Shown: positions 27,816-43,369 of the stretch, one piece after another | Position numbering within the stretch: position 1 is the first letter of the stretch | Layout: every line of letters begins with the position of its first letter | Assembly: GCA_024123915.1 (NCBI GenBank) | Contig: CP099650.1 | Span: forward strand, 7,417,273 to 7,481,272 | Length of the DNA stretch: 64,000 nucleotides | Reading direction: 5' to 3' | From: Oxalobacteraceae bacterium OTU3CAMAD1 | GTDB lineage: Bacteria; Pseudomonadota; Gammaproteobacteria; Burkholderiales; Burkholderiaceae_D | Notes under the pieces: generated by a model | The model's database searches: none | What the model was told of the DNA's origin: nothing | Seen by the model: only the letters and a program-made list of their open reading frames with translations | Translations under genes and position numbers: made by a program

Positions 27816-27844
27816 AGTATGAAGCGTTTCGCTTATTTCGTCAA
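27816..27844 (-). promoter_or_regulatory. rrnB promoter P2
   Basis: On the minus strand: TTGACG (27839-27844), 17 bp, CATACT (27816-27821). Confidence 0.85.
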
Positions 27845-27923
27845 CCCCTCAACCACTTCTTCTTTTCTCGTTTCACTCCGCATTTAGCTTGTCGCTGAGA
27901 TGCGTTGTTCTGCGAGGGGGCGA

Positions 27924-27953
27924 ACTATAGCAAAGCCGGGACTGAACTGACAA
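27924..27953 (-). promoter_or_regulatory. rrnB promoter P1
   Basis: On the minus strand: TTGTCA (27948-27953), 18 bp, TATAGT (27924-27929). Confidence 0.8.
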
Positions 27954-28052
27954 GGTTTATTTTTGCATCAGCGTCCTGAACGCTGCGCGGTGCACTTGGA
28001 TGGTGCTACATTAAGGCCCAGAGCTGCCAACAGCCATCGGAGACCGAGACAA

Positions 28053-29978
<1,926 letters not shown>

Positions 29979-29980
29979 CG

Positions 29981-30352
29981 CTAAGCCTGTTGCTTCAACA
30001 GCGACACCTCCTCGTCGCTGAACAAGCGCGAGCGCGTCAGGAAGCGCTTGCCGGTGCCGTTGTCGAGCGAGAACATGCCGCCGTTGCCGGCGACTACGTC
30101 AATGATCAGCTGCGTGTGCTCCCAGTAAGCGAACTGCTCGCACCCCATGTAGAACGGCGCACCGTCCAACTCCCCCAGAAACACGTCGGTATCGCTGATG
30201 TTGAACTCTCCCGCCTGGTAGCACATCGGCGTGCTGCCGTCGCAGCAGCCGCCGGACTGGAAGAACATCAGCGGCCCGTGCCGGTCGCGCAACGCGGCGA
30301 TCAGCTCGAGCGCCGCCGGCGTGGCCGTGACACGGGCGATGGCCGCGCTCAT
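29981..30352 (-). CDS. DUF779 protein accompanying aldehyde dehydrogenase
   Basis: A 123-residue cytoplasmic protein with the DUF779 hallmark FFQSGGCCDGSTPMCY (about residues 30-45; Cys pair plus a third Cys) and a second conserved stretch around FYMGCEQF. It starts 2 nt after the aldehyde dehydrogenase stop codon and is probably co-translated with it. DUF779 genes are repeatedly found beside ExaC-type aldehyde dehydrogenases. Their biochemical role is not established. The Cys cluster would fit metal binding or a redox role, which is inference. Confidence 0.9.
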   Translation of the reverse strand: MSAAIARVTATPAALELIAALRDRHGPLMFFQSGGCCDGSTPMCYQAGEFNISDTDVFLGELDGAPFYMGCEQFAYWEHTQLIIDVVAGNGGMFSLDNGTGKRFLTRSRLFSDEEVSLLKQQA

Positions 30353-30354
30353 GG

Positions 30355-31875
<1,521 letters not shown>

Positions 31876-31926
31876 GTCGTCCTCTTTCTGCTATGGTTGT
31901 GTGGTGTTGGTGACCACCATTCTTTC

Positions 31927-31941
31927 GCAAACACCGTGCCA
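31927..31941 (-). promoter_or_regulatory. Sigma-54 (-24/-12) promoter of the aldehyde dehydrogenase operon
   Basis: On the minus strand the sequence reads TGGCACG-N4-TTGC, an exact match to the sigma-54 consensus. It lies 51 nt upstream of the aldehyde dehydrogenase start codon. Confidence 0.92.
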
Positions 31942-31982
31942 GCGGCGTTGAGAGGGATGGCCGGGGATTTCCACGTTGTCCG

Positions 31983-32016
31983 CCGGTGACAGTGTTCAGT
32001 TTTGACACACCGGTGG
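31983..32016. promoter_or_regulatory. Palindromic candidate enhancer site for the sigma-54 activator
   Basis: An imperfect inverted repeat with outer arms CCGGTG/CACCGG and inner arms GTGTTCA/TGACAC. It lies about 50 bp upstream of the -24 element and between the two divergent genes, where an activator such as the AcoR-like protein would bind. It could also influence the TonB receptor promoter. Confidence 0.5.
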
Positions 32017-32078
32017 AGCAACGCGGCGCACTTTTTGCGTCGGACAGGTATATTGCAGGCTGCCCATCCGGAGAAAAC

Positions 32079-34208
32079 ATGAAGCGTTCCCCAATTCAAC
32101 TTAATGCCGTCGCCGCGCTGTTCGCGCTTGGCGCTTCCAGCGTGGCCACCGCCGCCGACAATGCAGGCAATACAGACGCGCCGGTCGAAGTTGTCGTCGT
32201 CAGCGCCACGCGTGTCGGCCACACCGTCTTCGACATGCCGGCCGCGATCGATGTGGTCGACGCCGCGCGCATCCATGAGTCCCAGGCACGGGTGAACGCC
32301 TCCGAGGCGCTGGCGGCGGTGCCGGGCCTGGTGGCGCAGAACCGCCAGAACTATGCGCAGGACTTGCAGATCTCGTCGCGCGGCTTCGGGGCGCGGTCGA
32401 CCTTTGGCGTGCGCGGCGTGCGGTTGATCGCCGACGGCATTCCCGCCAGCATGCCGGACGGCCAAGGCCAGGCGGCCACCTTCAATCTCGACATGGCCGA
32501 ACGCATCGAAGTGTTGCGCGGCCCGTTCTCCGCCATCTACGGCAACCACTCGGGCGGCGTGATCCAGATGTTCACGCGCGATGGCGACGGCGCGCCCACC
32601 ATCGAAACCAGCCTGACCGCCGGCAGTTACGGCACCCGCAAGGCCGACGTCAACGCGCAGGGCAAGCAAGCCGGTGTCGGTTACGTGCTCGACGCTTCGC
32701 GCTTCGAGACCGACGGCTACCGCGCACACAGCGCCGCCACGCGCGACCAGGCGTTTGCCAAGCTGACCGTGAAGCCTATGGACAACGCCAAGCTGACCAT
32801 CGTCGCCAACGCGCTGCGCCAGGACGACACCCAAGATCCGTTGGGCGTGACCTGGGCCACCTACCAGCGCGACCCGCGCGCGGGCGAAACCGACGCCACC
32901 GATACCCAGACACCGAAGCGCACGCTGGCCGACCGCTACAACACCCGCAAGAGCATCGATCACACGCAGATCGGCGCCACGTGGGAGCAACGCTTCGGCC
33001 AGGACCGGCTGCGCGTGACCGCCTACGGCGGCAATCGCGAGGTGATCCAGTACCAGGCGTTTTCGCGTGGCTTCCAGGCGCCGCCGACGCACTCGGGCGG
33101 CGTGGTGAATTTCGCCCGCGACTTCTATGGAACCGACCTGAGCTGGATGCACGTCAGCCAGCTGGCCGGCGGGAAGCTGAGCACAACCGTCGGCGTCGAG
33201 TACGGCCGCTCCACCGATGGTCGTCAGGGATATGAAAATTTCATCGGCGCCCAGTTGGGCGTGAAGGGCGCGCTGCGCCGCGACGAACAGGACAAGGTCT
33301 CCAATCTCGATCCGTATGTGCAGGCCGAGTGGCAATCCGGTCCCTGGATGCTGAGCGCGGGCCTGCGCCGCAGCACGGTGAAGATTTCCGTCGACGACCG
33401 CTTCCTGAGCAATGGCAACGACAGCGGCAGCCTGGAGTACAGCCACACGACGCCGGTGCTTGGCGTGCTGTACCGCGTGTCGCCGATGCTCAACGTGTAC
33501 GCCAGCGCCGCGCGCGGTTTCGAAACGCCGACGCTCAACGAACTGTTCTACTCGGGTACCGGCGGCGGTTTCAACTTCGGCCTGCAACCAGCCAAGAGCA
33601 CGCATCTGGAAGCGGGCATCAAGAGCAAGCTGGACGAGCGCACCAGCATCAACGCCGCCGTGTTCCAGGTCCGCACGACGGATGAAGTGGTGGTCGACAG
33701 CAGCGGCGGCGGCCGCACCAGCTATCGCAACGCCAGCAAGACCTTGCGGCAAGGATTGGAAGTGTCGCTCGACTCGTCATGGCGTTACGGTTTGAGCACG
33801 CGCGTCGCGCTGACCAGCTTGCGCGCGATCTACGATCAAAGCTACGGCGCGGTGCTGGAAGGCAGCCGCCTGCCCGGCGTTCCGAATGCCAACGCCTATG
33901 CGGAGGTGGCGTGGAAGGATAGCGGCGACCGCTATGGCGCCGCGCTGGAAGCGATCGCCAGCAGCAAGATCTACGCGGACGATGGGAACGTCGATCAGCC
34001 GGCGCCCGGCTACGGCATATTGAATGCACGGGTCAGCGCCAAGCAGCAGTGGCGAGGCTGGCGCTTCAAACAATTCGTGCGGCTGAACAATCTGCTGGAT
34101 AAAAACTACGTCGGCTCGGTGATCGTCGGTGACACGAACAAGCGCTATTACGAAGCCGCCCCGCAACGCAACTGGCTAGTCGGCGCAAGCGCGCAATACC
34201 AGTTCTAA
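32079..34208 (+). CDS. pqqU: TonB-dependent outer-membrane receptor of the PqqU/YncD family (probable PQQ uptake)
   Basis: A 709-residue outer-membrane transporter energised by TonB. The signal peptide ends near SVATAA, and a TonB-box-like VEVVVVSATR follows. The plug contains QNRQNYAQDLQISSRGFG and DGIPASMPDGQGQ; the barrel ends KRYYEAAPQRNW and the C-terminal Phe. These blocks agree closely with E. coli YncD/PqqU as I recall it, including FETPTLNELFYS, VVDSSGGGRTSYRNA and YVGSVIV, which goes beyond general receptor similarity. PqqU imports the cofactor PQQ. The ATG at 32079 has GGAG upstream. It is divergent from the aldehyde dehydrogenase gene. An upstream frame extension to 31986 is unlikely. 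Confidence 0.88.
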   Translation: MKRSPIQLNAVAALFALGASSVATAADNAGNTDAPVEVVVVSATRVGHTVFDMPAAIDVVDAARIHESQARVNASEALAAVPGLVAQNRQNYAQDLQISSRGFGARSTFGVRGVRLIADGIPASMPDGQGQAATFNLDMAERIEVLRGPFSAIYGNHSGGVIQMFTRDGDGAPTIETSLTAGSYGTRKADVNAQGKQAGVGYVLDASRFETDGYRAHSAATRDQAFAKLTVKPMDNAKLTIVANALRQDDTQDPLGVTWATYQRDPRAGETDATDTQTPKRTLADRYNTRKSIDHTQIGATWEQRFGQDRLRVTAYGGNREVIQYQAFSRGFQAPPTHSGGVVNFARDFYGTDLSWMHVSQLAGGKLSTTVGVEYGRSTDGRQGYENFIGAQLGVKGALRRDEQDKVSNLDPYVQAEWQSGPWMLSAGLRRSTVKISVDDRFLSNGNDSGSLEYSHTTPVLGVLYRVSPMLNVYASAARGFETPTLNELFYSGTGGGFNFGLQPAKSTHLEAGIKSKLDERTSINAAVFQVRTTDEVVVDSSGGGRTSYRNASKTLRQGLEVSLDSSWRYGLSTRVALTSLRAIYDQSYGAVLEGSRLPGVPNANAYAEVAWKDSGDRYGAALEAIASSKIYADDGNVDQPAPGYGILNARVSAKQQWRGWRFKQFVRLNNLLDKNYVGSVIVGDTNKRYYEAAPQRNWLVGASAQYQF

Positions 34209-34236
34209 CGACCGCGAAGTTCAAATGCCACGGAGA

Positions 34237-34280
34237 CACGTAGGGCGGATTAGGCGAAGCCGTAATCCGCCATGCATGCT
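34237..34280 (+). repeat. Dispersed repeat, family I (half copy)
   Basis: Only the left arm is present (CACGTAGGGCGGATTAGGCG, then CGTAATCCGCC and ATGCATG). One extra base in the arm and no inverted partner suggest a decayed copy. It lies between the TonB receptor and a small minus-strand gene. Confidence 0.8.
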
Positions 34281-34301
34281 CCGCCCGCGAAGCTCAAAGA
34301 A

Positions 34302-34589
34302 TCACGCGGCCTTCTCAACCAACCTGTCCAGCAACCGCTCCCGATTGTCCAACACAAAATCAACAAACACCGGCTCCTTCACCGCCAGCCTCACCAACCC
34401 CGGCAACATCAAATAACAATACCCCGCAACCTTACGCACCGCCTCATCATCGCGCAGCGCCGCGCGCGTGATCGATCCCGAGCCCCCGCCCAGCATGGGC
34501 ATGATGGTCGCATGGTGTTTGTCCAATATCGCTGAAACCGGTCCGGTCAATTTTTCGGCCATTCGGCTGTGCTCGTTGGTGTCGCTCAT
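34302..34589 (-). CDS. Small conserved-looking protein of unknown function
   Basis: A 95-residue protein, largely helical, with no signal peptide or membrane segment. It has a Gly/Ser-rich loop (MLGGGSGS) and acidic and basic stretches toward the C-terminus (DNRERLLDRLVEKAA). The ATG at 34589 has AGGAG about 9 nt upstream, which supports real translation. It is divergent from the GMC oxidoreductase with about 120 bp between. I do not recognise the family. Confidence 0.65.
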   Translation of the reverse strand: MSDTNEHSRMAEKLTGPVSAILDKHHATIMPMLGGGSGSITRAALRDDEAVRKVAGYCYLMLPGLVRLAVKEPVFVDFVLDNRERLLDRLVEKAA

Positions 34590-34709
34590 GTCAACGCTCC
34601 TGCAAAGTTGTGGAATCAGGATAGTGACCCGCTGACGCAAATCGGTTATGTGTTTGCGCAAGCGGGCACAAAATGCGCTAAGGTGAACGCCTCATATAGG
34701 AATATCCCC

Positions 34710-35999
34710 ATGAACCAGCAAGCCGTCCAAACGTTTGATGCGATCGTTGTCGGCAGTGGACCTGGCGGCGCCAGTGTCGCGCGAGAACTGGCGCGCCGGA
34801 AACTCCGCGTATTGATACTGGAACAGGGAAGCGCGGCGCCACTGCAAGGGACGCTCTCGCAAATGGCTGGCATCGCCGCCGTTCCCGGAAAGGGCGCGTT
34901 CATCCATCGCGACGCTTCACTATTGGTCAGCGGTATCGCCGCAGGCGGCACCACCACCATCAACTTCGCCACCGCCGCCCCGCCGCCATTGCCCATGTTC
35001 GCCGCCCACGGCATCGACCTGGCGCCGGCGTTGGAATCGCTGCGCGCCGAGTTGCCGATGGCGCCGCTGCCGGACGAGTTGATCGGCCCGATGGCGAAGC
35101 GCATCCAGCAAGGCGCCCTGGCGCGCAAGCTGGGGTGGCGCAAGCTCGATAAGCTGATTCGTCCGCAATCTTGCCGCACCGGTTGTTGGCGGTGCGTCTA
35201 TGGTTGCCCGTTCGGCGCCAAGTGGACCGCCCGGGATTTCGTCGATGAAGCTGTTCAGCTTGGCGCGGTCCTCATCGACCAGGCCAAGGTGGAGCAAGTG
35301 ATTGTGGAGAACGGCCGTGCCACCGGCGTGCGCTATCGACGGGATGGTGAAATGCTCCAAGTGTTCGGCGCGAACGTGGTGTTGGCGGGAGGCGGCATCG
35401 GCAGTCCGCGACTGCTGCATCGCTCTGGTCTGCATGCGGAAAGCAGCGCTTTCTTCAGCGATCCGGTGATCGCGGTCATGGGTGTGGTGGACGATATCGA
35501 CGGCGGCGCCGAGGTGCCGATGGCTGCCGGGATGTATTTGCATGAGGAAGGTATCGCGCTGGCGGATATGACGTTGCCGAAGCCGATGTATCAGGCCTTC
35601 GCGGCGCAGGTCGGGCGACTTGACCGGCTGATGTCGCATGCGCGGACGCTGACTTTGATGGTGAAGATACGCGACGATATCGGTGGAGACGTCGGCCCGC
35701 GATGGGTGGATAAGACGTTGACCGCCCGGGATAGGGCGAAGTTGGCGACCGGGGTTGGCATGGCGCGCGAGATTCTTCGGGCGGCCGGAGCGAAGAAGAT
35801 TTTCAAGAGCTGGCATTTCGCCGCGCATCCTGGAGGGAGTTTGCGCATAGGCGATGTGGTGGACGGTAATTTGCAGACGACTACGCGGAACTTGTTTGTT
35901 TGCGATGCTTCGGTGATTCCGGCGCCGTGGGGACTGCCGCCGACGTTGACGTTGCTTTGTCTTGGGAAGCGGTTGGGGGTGGGTTTGGGTGGCAATTAA
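34710..35999 (+). CDS. FAD-dependent GMC-family oxidoreductase with a four-cysteine cluster
   Basis: A flavin oxidoreductase of 429 residues, probably acting on an alcohol or sterol-like substrate. The dinucleotide motif VVGSGPGGASVA is at 13-24. A second FAD segment is GGTTTINFATAAPPP (about 79-93). The C-terminal GMC block has the active-site His in HFAAHPGG and the closing PPTLTLLCLGKRL. Cysteines at 155, 159, 162 and 166 (C-x3-C-x2-C-x3-C, within RTGCWRCVYGCPFGAKW) resemble the Cys motif of long-chain alcohol oxidase relatives and could bind a metal or FeS centre. It is shorter than typical glucose-type GMC enzymes. The substrate is unknown. Confidence 0.88.
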   Translation: MNQQAVQTFDAIVVGSGPGGASVARELARRKLRVLILEQGSAAPLQGTLSQMAGIAAVPGKGAFIHRDASLLVSGIAAGGTTTINFATAAPPPLPMFAAHGIDLAPALESLRAELPMAPLPDELIGPMAKRIQQGALARKLGWRKLDKLIRPQSCRTGCWRCVYGCPFGAKWTARDFVDEAVQLGAVLIDQAKVEQVIVENGRATGVRYRRDGEMLQVFGANVVLAGGGIGSPRLLHRSGLHAESSAFFSDPVIAVMGVVDDIDGGAEVPMAAGMYLHEEGIALADMTLPKPMYQAFAAQVGRLDRLMSHARTLTLMVKIRDDIGGDVGPRWVDKTLTARDRAKLATGVGMAREILRAAGAKKIFKSWHFAAHPGGSLRIGDVVDGNLQTTTRNLFVCDASVIPAPWGLPPTLTLLCLGKRLGVGLGGN

Positions 36000-36038
36000 C
36001 CCAACCGCCCGCCGCCGCACCGCGAGCCGCCGTGGAAT

Positions 36039-36066
36039 GGGGTCGTACCCCTTGGGGTACGACCCC
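36039..36066. repeat. Perfect palindrome, dispersed repeat family II (copy 1)
   Basis: GGGGTCGTACCCC is followed after TT by its exact inverse. The flanks share GCxCGGTGCGGGTTT-like sequence with a second copy near 43212, so this is a repeated element rather than a simple terminator. Confidence 0.75.
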
Positions 36067-36092
36067 GCATGGCCGTGCGGGTTTCCAAACGC

Positions 36093-36147
36093 AAAAAACC
36101 CCCACCTGCACTGAACGCGATCTTGAGCGCGTTCAGGCTGATGGGGG
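36093..36147 (-). terminator. Terminator of rrnC
   Basis: On the minus strand a long hairpin based on CCCCCATC/GGTGGGGG ends in T6. The stem is homologous to the rrnB terminator, with a better T-run. Confidence 0.9.
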
Positions 36148-36163
36148 TTTTTCTATATAACTA

Positions 36164-36278
36164 GCCTGACGATAACCTACTTTCACACTGGTTGCAGCAC
36201 TATCATCGGCGCAGAGTTGTTTCACGGTCCTGTTCGGGATGGGAAGGGGTGGGACCAACTTGCTATGGTCATCAGGCA
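36164..36278 (-). rRNA. rrf: 5S ribosomal RNA (rrnC)
   Basis: Identical in reading to the rrnA and first rrnB copies; about 115 nt. Confidence 0.96.
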
Positions 36279-36410
36279 TTGACTTGTACGAGCCGCGTTC
36301 TTGTGAACGTTGCTCAGAATCTGGAGAAGTAAGTAAATGGGGTAATGAAGTTGTGTATCAACGAACGTTTCAACGTACTTCTTATTCAACCATAACCTGC
36401 TAAGGTTATA

Positions 36411-39283
<2,873 letters not shown>

Positions 39284-39502
39284 TATAACGTTAGCCCCTT
39301 GCGACTAAACAAAGGAGCGGTTATAGAAATAAGAAGTACTACGTTGTTGCGTTTGTTGATACATACAATCATTACCCATCGCGCCACCTGTCGGTGTCGC
39401 GATCAATAAAAATTTACTTACTTCTTCCAGATTGTTAAAGAACGTACAGCACTTGATCTCTAAAAGATCAAATCTAAACCTTGTGGCTTACATTTGAACT
39501 CT

Positions 39503-39578
39503 TGGTGGAGGATGACGGGATCGAACCGACGACCCCCTGCTTGCAAAGCAGGTGCTCTCCCAGCTGAGCTAATCCCCC
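39503..39578 (-). tRNA. tRNA-Ala (TGC), rrnC spacer
   Basis: Identical to the other two copies; 76 nt with encoded CCA. Confidence 0.97.
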
Positions 39579-39601
39579 TGAGATTTACTACAGGCAGAAA
39601 C

Positions 39602-39678
39602 TGGTAGGGCTGGTTGGACTCGAACCAACGACCCCCGCGTTATCAACACGGTGCTCTAACCAGCTGAGCTACAGCCCC
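39602..39678 (-). tRNA. tRNA-Ile (GAT), rrnC spacer
   Basis: Identical to the other two copies; 77 nt with encoded CCA. The short spacer to tRNA-Ala differs slightly from rrnA and rrnB. Confidence 0.97.
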
Positions 39679-39749
39679 AAATGCTGTTCTTTATATTGAC
39701 AGTCGATAAGTGTGAACGCTTGATGAGTGAACCGAAGTTCGTGCCACTC

Positions 39750-41281
<1,532 letters not shown>

Positions 41282-41544
41282 AATCTCTGTTACTTTTGCC
41301 GTTTTACCGGCACTCTTATTGCTAAGAGGTCGCTCACTCAAAATACTGACAGGCCACTACTTTCGTAGCGCCTATTTCATTACTTCTTGTGAACATTTGA
41401 TATTTTAAGTATCGCGGAACTTGGTTACCCTTGCTCCGCGTGCACTTTCATCAAACGTCCACACTTATCGACTGTTAATTTTTAAAGAACTTTATTCGGT
41501 ACTGCTTGCTGATGGAGCGTTGTGTTCATCAGCGAAGAGGCAAG
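41282..41544 (-). other. rrnC leader
   Basis: Same elements as in rrnA and rrnB: the pre-16S 5' arm (41448-41474) and a boxA-like GTTCTTTAA. No protein gene is credible here. Confidence 0.75.
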
Positions 41545-41573
41545 ATTATGAGGCGTTTCGAACATCTCGTCAA
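41545..41573 (-). promoter_or_regulatory. rrnC promoter P2
   Basis: On the minus strand: TTGACG (41568-41573), 17 bp, CATAAT (41545-41550), the closest of the three P2 promoters to consensus. Confidence 0.86.
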
Positions 41574-41641
41574 CCACTTCTTTTTGCCCCGCTTCATTCT
41601 GCGACACGCTGTTTTGTGCACACCGTTTTGCGGGGAGGCGA

Positions 41642-41670
41642 ACTATAGCAAAGGGTTCGACTGCTGACAA
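41642..41670 (-). promoter_or_regulatory. rrnC promoter P1
   Basis: On the minus strand: TTGTCA (41665-41670), 17 bp, TATAGT (41642-41647). It ends 45 bp from the start of the divergent radical SAM gene. Confidence 0.8.
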
Positions 41671-41715
41671 GAGCGACAGCGTAAAATGTCGCTTTTACCG
41701 ATCCAAAAGTGCGTC

Positions 41716-43188
41716 ATGTCCATCCTGCTCACCACCCTCAACGCCCGCTACACCCACGCCTCGCTGGGATTGCGCTATCTATTAGCAAATATGGGAGAGC
41801 TGCAGGAACAGACGCGCTTGCAGGAATTCGTCATCGGTGCCAAGACCACCGAGGTCGTCGAGCGCATCCTGGCGCACGCGCCGAAGATCGTCGGTTTCGG
41901 TATCTATATATGGAACGTCGAGGAATCGACCAAAGTCATCGCCATGCTCAAGCGCGTGGCGCCGCATGTGATGGTGGTGCTGGGCGGGCCGGAAGTGTCG
42001 TACGAGTCGAACGAGCAGGAAATCGTCAAACTGGCGGACTACCTGATCACCGGCTGGGGCGATGTCACCTTCCCCAAGCTGTGCGGCGAAATCCTCAACG
42101 GCCCGAAACCGCTGATGAAGGTGCACGCCGGCGTGCAGCCGCCGATGGCCGAGATCAAGCTGCCCTACTCCTTATATAGCGACGACGACATCAAAAACCG
42201 CACGATCTACGTGGAAGCCTCGCGCGGTTGCCCGTTCAAGTGCGAATTCTGCCTGTCTGCCCTGGACAAGACGGCGTGGCCGTTCGCGCTGGAGAGCTTC
42301 CTGGCGGAGATGGAATCGCTGCACGCGCGCGGCGCGCGGCTGTTCAAGTTCGTCGACCGCACCTTCAACCTGAATATCAAGACCAGTTTGAAGATCATGC
42401 AGTTCTTTCTCGATAAGCTGGAGGCCAACCCGGACGATCCGGTCTACGCCCACTTCGAGCTGGTGCCGGACCACCTGCCGGACGCCCTGAAAGAGGGCAT
42501 CAGCAAGTTCCCGCCCGGCGCGCTGCAGTTCGAGATCGGCATCCAGAGCTTCAATCCGGCGGTGCAGACCTTGGTCAGCCGTAAGCAGGACAACCAGAAG
42601 GCCGCCGACAACATCCGCTGGCTGACCGACCACTCCAACGCCCACATGCATGTGGACCTAATCGCCGGCCTGCCCGGGGAGACGGTGGAGAGCTTCGCCG
42701 AAGGCTTCAACAAACTGTGGGCGCTCGATCCGCACGAGATCCAGTTCGGCATCCTCAAACGCCTGCGCGGCACGCCGATCATCCGCCACACGCAGGAATT
42801 CGGGCTGGTGTTCGAGCCGTACGCGCCCTATACCATCCTGGCCAACCGCGATATCGACTTCCCCACCATGCAGCGGCTGGTGCGTTTCGCCCGCTACTGG
42901 GACCTGGTGGCCAACTCGGGCCGCTTTGGCAATACGCTGCCGGTGCTGCTGGGGGATTCTGCGTTCGAACACTTCATGGCCTTCTCGGACTGGCTGTACG
43001 CGAACACCGACGCCACCCACCGCATCGCGCTCGAGCGGCTGGTTGCTATGGTGTCGCGGTATTTGCAGGAACGCGGCATGGACAAGTCGGACGCCGACGC
43101 GCTGCTGGCCAGCGATTACGCCGGGTCCAAGCCCAAACCGGCCGAGACGCCGGCGCCCAAGCGGCAGGCCCGGAGGCTGGCTGCCTGA
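41716..43188 (+). CDS. B12-binding-domain radical SAM protein
   Basis: A cytoplasmic [4Fe-4S] radical SAM enzyme of 490 residues with an N-terminal cobalamin-binding-like domain (about 1-140, with GFGIYIWN and VVLGGPEVSYE) and the radical SAM cluster motif C172-x3-C176-x2-C179 (RGCPFKCEFC). A C-terminal region of the DUF4080 type follows. I chose the ATG at 41716, giving MSILLTTLNARYTHASLGLRYL, the family's usual beginning; an ATG 30 nt upstream is possible. It stands alone, divergent from rrnC. The C-terminal ~25 residues are Pro/Lys/Ala-rich and probably disordered. The reaction is unknown. Confidence 0.92.
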   Translation: MSILLTTLNARYTHASLGLRYLLANMGELQEQTRLQEFVIGAKTTEVVERILAHAPKIVGFGIYIWNVEESTKVIAMLKRVAPHVMVVLGGPEVSYESNEQEIVKLADYLITGWGDVTFPKLCGEILNGPKPLMKVHAGVQPPMAEIKLPYSLYSDDDIKNRTIYVEASRGCPFKCEFCLSALDKTAWPFALESFLAEMESLHARGARLFKFVDRTFNLNIKTSLKIMQFFLDKLEANPDDPVYAHFELVPDHLPDALKEGISKFPPGALQFEIGIQSFNPAVQTLVSRKQDNQKAADNIRWLTDHSNAHMHVDLIAGLPGETVESFAEGFNKLWALDPHEIQFGILKRLRGTPIIRHTQEFGLVFEPYAPYTILANRDIDFPTMQRLVRFARYWDLVANSGRFGNTLPVLLGDSAFEHFMAFSDWLYANTDATHRIALERLVAMVSRYLQERGMDKSDADALLASDYAGSKPKPAETPAPKRQARRLAA

Positions 43189-43210
43189 TGCCGCCAACCC
43201 GCAAACCGGA

Positions 43211-43275
43211 GCCTGGGGTCGTACCCCATTGGGTCGACGGGGACGCCGAGTCCCCGCCTGGCGGTGCGGGTTTCG
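43211..43275. repeat. Dispersed repeat family II (copy 2, diverged)
   Basis: Contains GGGGTCGTACCCC followed by a decayed inverse, a second small hairpin (CGGGGACGCCGAGTCCCCG) and GGCGGTGCGGGTTT, matching the flank of the copy at 36039. It lies between the radical SAM gene and the MCE operon. Confidence 0.6.
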
Positions 43276-43369
43276 CCTTTAGCGCCTCCGCCATTTGCCA
43301 GAGGGCGGCAGCGCACCGCCGCCGCGAACTCCTATGGCGGACAGTGCCAAACTCCCTTAAACTGACGTA

